A stretch of 64,000 nucleotides of DNA from Clostridium pasteurianum DSM 525 = ATCC 6013 (lineage in GTDB: Bacteria > Bacillota > Clostridia > Clostridiales > Clostridiaceae): assembly GCF_000807255.1 (NCBI RefSeq), contig NZ_CP009268.1, positions 3,564,384 to 3,628,383 on the forward strand. The letters are read 5' to 3'. The notes under the pieces are model-generated. The model saw nothing but the letters and a program-made list of their open reading frames with translations, made no database searches and was not told the DNA's origin. Both the position numbers and the translations under genes were made by a program. Below are positions 59,348 through 64,000 of this stretch, piece by piece. Position 1 is the stretch's first letter, and every line of letters starts with the position of its first letter.

Positions 59348-60433
59348 TTATTTTAATTCTCCAGTATAATAAGGATTTAAATCATTTGTATATAAATCTG
59401 TAGCTTTTACCTTTCCTGGTGTTTCAAATCCAGTAAATTTATTTTTTTCTGCTATATCAATCCAAAAATTAACCTGCTCTGGTTTTAACCATTTTTGATC
59501 AACAGGATATGCATTACCAGAAACATCTTTAACATCCATTTTTAGATAATCTGCATCAATTTTTAATGCTTCATCATAATGATCCATTATATATTGTTGT
59601 GCTTTAAGATCTGCTATTATATAAGCCTTTACTACATCAGGATATTTTTTTATAAAATCTTCACTAAAGGCACGAACTGCAAGTCCACTAGTAATTCCAT
59701 CACCAGCTGTTTCTCCAATCTTATAACTTGTAGTAAGAACTTTAAGGCCAAGATTTTTAGCTTTCATATTATATGGTGCATGCAGAATAGCTACATCTAT
59801 ATTTCCCTGTTTAAGTGCTTGTACTTGCTGTTGATCAGGCATAACAACAATTTGATTTTTACTTACATCCACTCCATTTTGGCGAAGAAATTCAGAATTC
59901 CAAAGCTCTGCACAGCTTCCTCTACTGCTCATTGCAATTTTCTTTCCCACTAAATCTTTAGGTGAATTAATTTTATTATCATTTCTTACAACCCAGGTCA
60001 TATGGGTTTTATCAAAATCAGCACTATCTACCATACCTTGAAGTACAATTTTAAGTTTAGCACCAGCTTGACGTGCCTGTGCTATTGTAACCACATGTCC
60101 TGAATTATATAAATCATTATCACCTTTAACTACTGATTGAGCCAAACTCACATTAGCAGGTAAAACTCCTGTATATTGAAGATTTATTCCTACCTCTTTT
60201 AAGAAACCTTTTTTATCAGCTATTATTATCTCATTAAAGCCTGTTTGAGTTGGTACTTTAAGATTAAATGGCTTTGTAAGTTTACCATTTACCAATTTCC
60301 CAATGTAAGGTTTACTACTATCTCCCACTTCAGATGTACTAGAAGAATCAGTAGCCTTAGATTTTCCACATCCTGTTAATAACAATGATATAATAAAAAT
60401 TAAACTTATGGTTGAAACTAAAATTTTTTTCAT
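59348..60433 (-). CDS. ABC transporter substrate-binding lipoprotein (SsuA/NMT1-like), second copy
   Basis: A 361-residue lipoprotein with signal peptide and lipobox LLTGC at residues 18-22. The mature part is a type-II binding protein of the SsuA/TauA/NMT1 family: GRxVTIAQARQAGAK, CAELWNSEFLRQNGVDV and VVMPDQQQ blocks. Ends NPYYTGELK, identical to the upstream paralog. Likely binds a small organic cation, sulfonate or sulfur compound outside the cell. Third gene of permease-SBP-SBP; no ATPase gene is present. Confidence 0.88.
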   Translation of the reverse strand: MKKILVSTISLIFIISLLLTGCGKSKATDSSSTSEVGDSSKPYIGKLVNGKLTKPFNLKVPTQTGFNEIIIADKKGFLKEVGINLQYTGVLPANVSLAQSVVKGDNDLYNSGHVVTIAQARQAGAKLKIVLQGMVDSADFDKTHMTWVVRNDNKINSPKDLVGKKIAMSSRGSCAELWNSEFLRQNGVDVSKNQIVVMPDQQQVQALKQGNIDVAILHAPYNMKAKNLGLKVLTTSYKIGETAGDGITSGLAVRAFSEDFIKKYPDVVKAYIIADLKAQQYIMDHYDEALKIDADYLKMDVKDVSGNAYPVDQKWLKPEQVNFWIDIAEKNKFTGFETPGKVKATDLYTNDLNPYYTGELK

Positions 60434-60462
60434 TTAACTGCTCTCCATTCTCAAACGTATAT

Positions 60463-61557
60463 TTATTTTAATTCTCCAGTATAATAAGGATTTAAATCAT
60501 TAGTATACAAATCTGAAGCCTTTACCTTCCCAGGTGTTTCAAATCCAGCTAATTTATTTTTTTCTGCCGCATTAATCCAAAAATCAACTTGTTTCTCTTC
60601 AACCCACTTTTGATCAGGGTATGTTAATCCTCCCATATCTTTTGTATCCATTTTCAAAAATTCTCCAGCAATTTTTAATGAATCATCAAAATTATCATTT
60701 ATGTATTGCTGAGACTTAACAGTAGCTACTATATACGCTTTTACTACATCAGGATATTTTTTTATAAAATCTTCACTAAAGGCACGAGCTCCAACTCCAC
60801 TTAGACGTCCATCTCCAAGTTTTTGAGTTATATCATAGCTTGTAGTTAAGACTTTTAATCCGCCTGCATTTCTTGCTTTTATATTATATGGAGCATGTAA
60901 TATTGCTACATCTATATTACCTTGTCTAAGTGCTTGTTCCTGCTGTTGGTCTGGCATAACAACAATTTTAGTTTGCTTTACATCCACTCCGTTTTGACGT
61001 AGGAATTCTGAATTCCAAAGTTCTGCACAACTACCTTTACCACTCATGGCAATAGTCTTTCCAACTAAATCTTTTGCGGATTTAATATTTTCACCGTCTT
61101 TTACAAACCAAACCATATGATTTTTACGAGGATCCTGACTATCACTACTACCAGTAAGCACAATTTTTAAATTTGCACCTGATTGACGTGCTTGTGCAAT
61201 TGTTGTGATATGTCCTGAACTAAACAAATCGTTTCTTCCGCTAATTATAGATTGAACTAAACTTACATTAGGAGGTAATACACCTGTAAACTCTGGAATT
61301 ATTCCTACTTCCTCATAAAAACCTTTTTTATAGGCTATAATAGATTCTTCAGTAAATCCTGTTGGAGTAGGCATTTTCAGACGAAATGGTTTTGTCAATT
61401 TTCCATTCACAAATTTACCTGTATATGCTTTCGTATTATCTCCAACCTCAGCTGTACTACTACTTGAATTAGAACTATTATCTTTACTTTTCCCACAACT
61501 TGAAAATAAAGATACAATAGTCATTAATATTAAAATTATTACTAAAAATTTTTTCAT
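60463..61557 (-). CDS. ABC transporter substrate-binding lipoprotein (SsuA/NMT1-like), first copy
   Basis: A 364-residue paralog of the next gene, with lipobox SSCGKSK near residue 20. It shares CAELWNSEFLRQNGVDVK, VVMPDQQQEQALRQGNIDVA and the GELK tail. Differences fall in the region of residues 240-320, which lines the ligand cleft in this fold, so the two may differ in specificity or affinity. Follows the permease by 16 bases. Confidence 0.88.
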   Translation of the reverse strand: MKKFLVIILILMTIVSLFSSCGKSKDNSSNSSSSTAEVGDNTKAYTGKFVNGKLTKPFRLKMPTPTGFTEESIIAYKKGFYEEVGIIPEFTGVLPPNVSLVQSIISGRNDLFSSGHITTIAQARQSGANLKIVLTGSSDSQDPRKNHMVWFVKDGENIKSAKDLVGKTIAMSGKGSCAELWNSEFLRQNGVDVKQTKIVVMPDQQQEQALRQGNIDVAILHAPYNIKARNAGGLKVLTTSYDITQKLGDGRLSGVGARAFSEDFIKKYPDVVKAYIVATVKSQQYINDNFDDSLKIAGEFLKMDTKDMGGLTYPDQKWVEEKQVDFWINAAEKNKLAGFETPGKVKASDLYTNDLNPYYTGELK

Positions 61558-61573
61558 TAGTTTCTACACTCCT

Positions 61574-62407
61574 TTAGTTCTCAGGTTTCCAAACACAGAT
61601 TCTTTTTTCAAAAGCTACTATAATATAATTGACAATAAGCCCTATTAAAGACATTGTAATAATAGATGCATACATCTTCGGTATCTGATACTTCATTTGA
61701 GTATCATATAGTAAAAATCCTAATCCAGAACTTGCTCCCATCATTTCTGCTGCAATTAAAACTAAAATTGACGAAGTTGCACTAATTCTTATACCCGTAA
61801 TAATTGAAGGAAAAGCTGAAGGCAATATAACTTTCATAAATATTGTTAATTGAGGAGATGCCATGGATCTGGCAGCTTTAATTAAATTAGTATCTACATT
61901 TTTCACACCATTGATAGTGTTTAACAATATAGCAGACCATACACCCCAAAAAACTATAGCAACTTTAGATGTTTCACCAATTCCAAAAAACAGTAAAAAA
62001 ACTGGTAATAGTGCAAGGGTAGAAGTTTGTCTAAATAATTGAAGCAGAGGATCTACATAAAATTCAATTTTCTTAAAGGAACCTATTATAAGCCCTAATG
62101 GTATAGCTAATACTATTCCTAAAGAAAATCCCATTAAAGAACGTTTTAGACTAACTGAAATATTCTCAATAAGTTCTCCAGAAAATAACATTTGAAAAAA
62201 TGTCTCTAACACTACAGAAAATGGCGGTAAAAAATTACTATCCACAAGACCTATTCGCGGCACTATTTCCCATAATGCTAAAAAAATTGCTATACCTAAC
62301 AATTGTCTTAAACCAAATATTAAATTTATAATTTTAAAAACTATAGATTCATTCTCCAATTTCTTTGATTTTGATAACTTAACAGAGTTATCTAATGTTT
62401 GATTCAT
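61574..62407 (-). CDS. ABC transporter permease (SsuC-like)
   Basis: A 277-residue inner-membrane permease of the SsuC/TauC/NMT1-transport family. It has about six spans and the EAA loop, here KAARSMASPQLTIFMKVILP near residue 185. First gene of the operon, 80 bases after the candidate riboswitch terminator. An ATP-binding subunit should complete the transporter but is not found in the window; one encoded elsewhere must be shared. Confidence 0.9.
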   Translation of the reverse strand: MNQTLDNSVKLSKSKKLENESIVFKIINLIFGLRQLLGIAIFLALWEIVPRIGLVDSNFLPPFSVVLETFFQMLFSGELIENISVSLKRSLMGFSLGIVLAIPLGLIIGSFKKIEFYVDPLLQLFRQTSTLALLPVFLLFFGIGETSKVAIVFWGVWSAILLNTINGVKNVDTNLIKAARSMASPQLTIFMKVILPSAFPSIITGIRISATSSILVLIAAEMMGASSGLGFLLYDTQMKYQIPKMYASIITMSLIGLIVNYIIVAFEKRICVWKPEN

Positions 62408-62487
62408 TTTATAACCTCCTATAAAATAAAATTAAAATCAGCTGTTTTAAATGTATTGGTTCTATAAATGTTTTCTGATTTAATAAA

Positions 62488-62620
62488 GCAAAAAACCAGA
62501 AAACATAAACAAAGATAATTATCTTTGCTTATGGTCTCTGGTTTTTCCAGTCGACACATATCATAGTTTACCAGTATGTTAACTTTACTCAATTATAAAT
62601 AAGTTTTATCAAATTGTCAA
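62488..62620 (-). promoter_or_regulatory. Promoter plus candidate riboswitch, copy 2 (ABC operon leader)
   Basis: On the minus strand: TTGACA (62615-62620), 17 bases, TATAAT (62592-62597), then ATACTGGTAAACTATGATAT, GTCGACTGGAAAAACCAGAGAC and a long terminator: CCAGAGACCATAAG...CTTTGTTTATGTTTTCTGG, then TTTTTT. The CTGG-5-CCAG hairpin competes with the terminator's 5' arm. Relative to copy 1, CTAG/CTAG became CTGG/CCAG, and the outer TGGT/ACTA became TGGT/ACCA, as expected for a conserved fold. Resembles what I recall of guanidine-IV (mepA-motif) RNAs, but this is unconfirmed. Confidence 0.7.
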
Positions 62621-62637
62621 TAAATATTTGTATAAGA

Positions 62638-62700
62638 ATAATAGCTAAAAAGCCGTTTCACAATAATATATATTGTAAAACGGCTTTTTAGCTATTATAT
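62638..62700 (-). terminator. Strong terminator after GldA/HcxA-like gene
   Basis: A very long hairpin (AATAGCTAAAAAGCCGTTT and its complement, with an ACAATA/TATTGT top) with T-runs on both strands. It ends the dehydrogenase transcript and isolates the ABC promoter. Confidence 0.9.
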
Positions 62701-62791
62701 AAATAAAAAAGTAATTCTGTTTTATTACATAAAAGTTAAATAAATTAATTATTCAAAAAATTACCATTCTTAAGAAAATCTTATGGTATCT

Positions 62792-63895
62792 TTATACTAT
62801 AGCTTTCAACTTTAAACTACTACTTCCTAGTTCATCTACTTTGGTAATTGCTTTTATAATTAGATCCTTATTCACTTGAAAATTTAAATTTTCTAATTCA
62901 CTGGAATCGAAATTTACACTATCAGCAATAATCTGTATTTTATCATGGATATTATCTTTTATTCCCAATTGACCCAATGTAACTGGTAATTCTAACTTAT
63001 TAAGTAAATTAATAAGTCTTGCTATTTCCTCTTCACTTTTTCCTTCTAATACAAATTGAACAATCAATCCAAAGATAACTTTTTCACCATGCAAAGTTCC
63101 CTTAGTATCTGGAATATAAGTTAAGCCATTATGAATGGCATGTCCTATAGCCGCCCTATGCTTTCCTCCATTTATACTTCCAACCAATCCTGCTAAAATT
63201 ATAATAGAGTCAACTACATCTTTATATTGACTTTTTACATAGCTTTCTTTATGCTGTACATGTAATTCATCAGCATATTTTTCTAATATATTAAGAGCTA
63301 ATTTTGCTGTTTGAAGACCAATTCTCAAAGATATATCACTATTATCTGATAGATGTGGTGCAGCTTCATACCATTTTACAATGGTATCTCCAATACCTGC
63401 ATTTAAATATCTAGCAGGAGCCTCTGATATTATATTTGTATCTGCTAATATGAGCTTAGGTGATTTTTCCAATAACAAATAATCAATATGTTCGCCCTTA
63501 TCATTATATATTACAGATAAAGCGGACCAAGCTGCACAAGTTGCCGCAATAGTTGGTATTGTTACTACAGGCAAATTTGTCTTTTCACCTATAGCTTTAA
63601 CTAAATCTAATACTTTACCTCCACCAATACCAATGATTATATTTACTCCTAATCTATTAGATAGTTCAGCATATTTATCTATATTAGCAAAAGTACAATA
63701 TCCACTAAATTCTTCAATTTCATATTTGATTTTTTCACTATTTAGGCTTTCAAAAACACCTGGCCCAGCTATCTTTAAAGCTGTTTTACCTCCAATAACC
63801 AAAGTATAATTTCCAAGCTTTGCGATATATTCACCAGCATGCTGTAAAATATTTTCTTCATTAATATAGACTTCTGGTGCCTTAATTTTTATCAT
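62792..63895 (-). CDS. Iron-containing dehydrogenase, GldA/HcxA family
   Basis: A 367-residue metal-dependent NAD(P)-linked dehydrogenase of the glycerol-dehydrogenase-like family. It shows the nucleotide loop IGIGGGKVLDLVKAIG near residue 90, VVTIPTIAATCAAWS near residue 113 and metal residues in GIGDTIVKWYEA (Asp, about 167), IGHAIHNGLT (His, about 253) and LHGEKV (His, about 270). The closest well-known member by feel is E. coli HcxA/YbdH, a 2-hydroxycarboxylate dehydrogenase. Its ATG overlaps the preceding aminotransferase stop (TAATG), suggesting they work on the same keto acid. Confidence 0.85.
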   Translation of the reverse strand: MIKIKAPEVYINEENILQHAGEYIAKLGNYTLVIGGKTALKIAGPGVFESLNSEKIKYEIEEFSGYCTFANIDKYAELSNRLGVNIIIGIGGGKVLDLVKAIGEKTNLPVVTIPTIAATCAAWSALSVIYNDKGEHIDYLLLEKSPKLILADTNIISEAPARYLNAGIGDTIVKWYEAAPHLSDNSDISLRIGLQTAKLALNILEKYADELHVQHKESYVKSQYKDVVDSIIILAGLVGSINGGKHRAAIGHAIHNGLTYIPDTKGTLHGEKVIFGLIVQFVLEGKSEEEIARLINLLNKLELPVTLGQLGIKDNIHDKIQIIADSVNFDSSELENLNFQVNKDLIIKAITKVDELGSSSLKLKAIV

Positions 63896-64000
63896 TATAT
63901 CACCCTCTCAAAATATTTTAAAGCAACCTTCAATTCCTCAATTAGCAACTTATTCTCTTTAGGTTTACCAATTGTAATTCTAAGCCAAGTTGGCATATTG
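63895..64000 (-). CDS. Aminotransferase class I/II (HisC-like), C-terminal end only
   Basis: The last 34 codons of a gene that enters from the right edge: NMPTWLRITIGKPKENKLLI, then EELKVALKYFERVI and TAA. The WLRITIG.P.EN phrase is the typical C-terminal strand and helix of histidinol-phosphate and related aminotransferases. Overlaps the dehydrogenase start by one base, so they are translationally coupled. An amino acid-to-2-hydroxy acid pathway is a reasonable inference. Confidence 0.8.
   Translation of the reverse strand, partial: NMPTWLRITIGKPKENKLLIEELKVALKYFERVI

Overview
The window reads as chromosomal DNA of a low-GC, spore-forming anaerobe, most likely Clostridium sensu stricto (the group containing solventogenic, acetogenic and ethanol-using clostridia). 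Reasons: strong AT bias, AGGAGG-type ribosome sites with frequent TTG starts, a PrkA-YhbH-SpoVR operon, an agr-type peptide signalling locus, and many transcription-attenuating riboswitches. I cannot name the species from sequence alone. No tRNA, rRNA or CRISPR array was seen.

Layout. 1-2763 (minus) is an agr quorum-sensing locus: two paralogous small membrane proteins, AgrB, an AgrD pre-peptide too short for most gene callers, and a truncated membrane/PAS sensor kinase running off the left edge. 3.1-10 kb holds a TtcA-like tRNA thiolase, adenine deaminase, a QueT queuosine-precursor transporter with a probable preQ1 leader, a hypothetical protein, a MATE exporter and a FAD oxidoreductase. 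10.2-14.7 kb is prkA-yhbH-spoVR. 14.9-16.8 kb is a MarR/MFS efflux pair with a visible operator. 17.2 kb has a lone unknown gene. 18-21 kb is cobT-cobU-cobS-cobC (cobalamin lower-ligand assembly). 21.4-27.7 kb has an M20 amidohydrolase, a heterodimeric ABC exporter and another MFS pump. 27.9-29.8 kb is an ACT-domain plus UPF0210 pair behind a glycine riboswitch. 30-34.5 kb is a thiamine operon (thiC-S-G-H-E) behind a TPP riboswitch. 34.6-39.8 kb has two cyclic-di-GMP genes, one of them broken by two compensating indels. 40-45.6 kb has a lipase-like hydrolase and a MoxR/DUF58/transglutaminase operon.

The most interesting part is 45.8-64 kb, which I read as a sulfur and one-carbon-sulfur salvage island. 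It contains metK; a SAM-I riboswitch ahead of a 58-residue YezD microprotein; a nitrogenase-like operon (NifH-, NifD- and NifK-like) followed by O-acetylhomoserine sulfhydrylase and two FeMo-cofactor-binding carrier proteins; and a second, about 97% identical NifD-like gene with no partner. This resembles methylthio-alkane reductase (Mar) systems, in which a nitrogenase relative releases methanethiol that the sulfhydrylase turns into methionine. An IS110-family element sits directly upstream of the nifH-like gene.

Beyond it lie a PNPOx-family gene and an SsuC/two-SsuA-type ABC operon lacking an ATPase. Each is preceded by its own copy of the same structured leader RNA: a perfect TTGACA-17-TATAAT promoter, a short aptamer-like hairpin and an overlapping terminator. 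The pair looks like an ON-type riboswitch family. The window ends with a coupled GldA/HcxA-like dehydrogenase and the 3' end of an aminotransferase.
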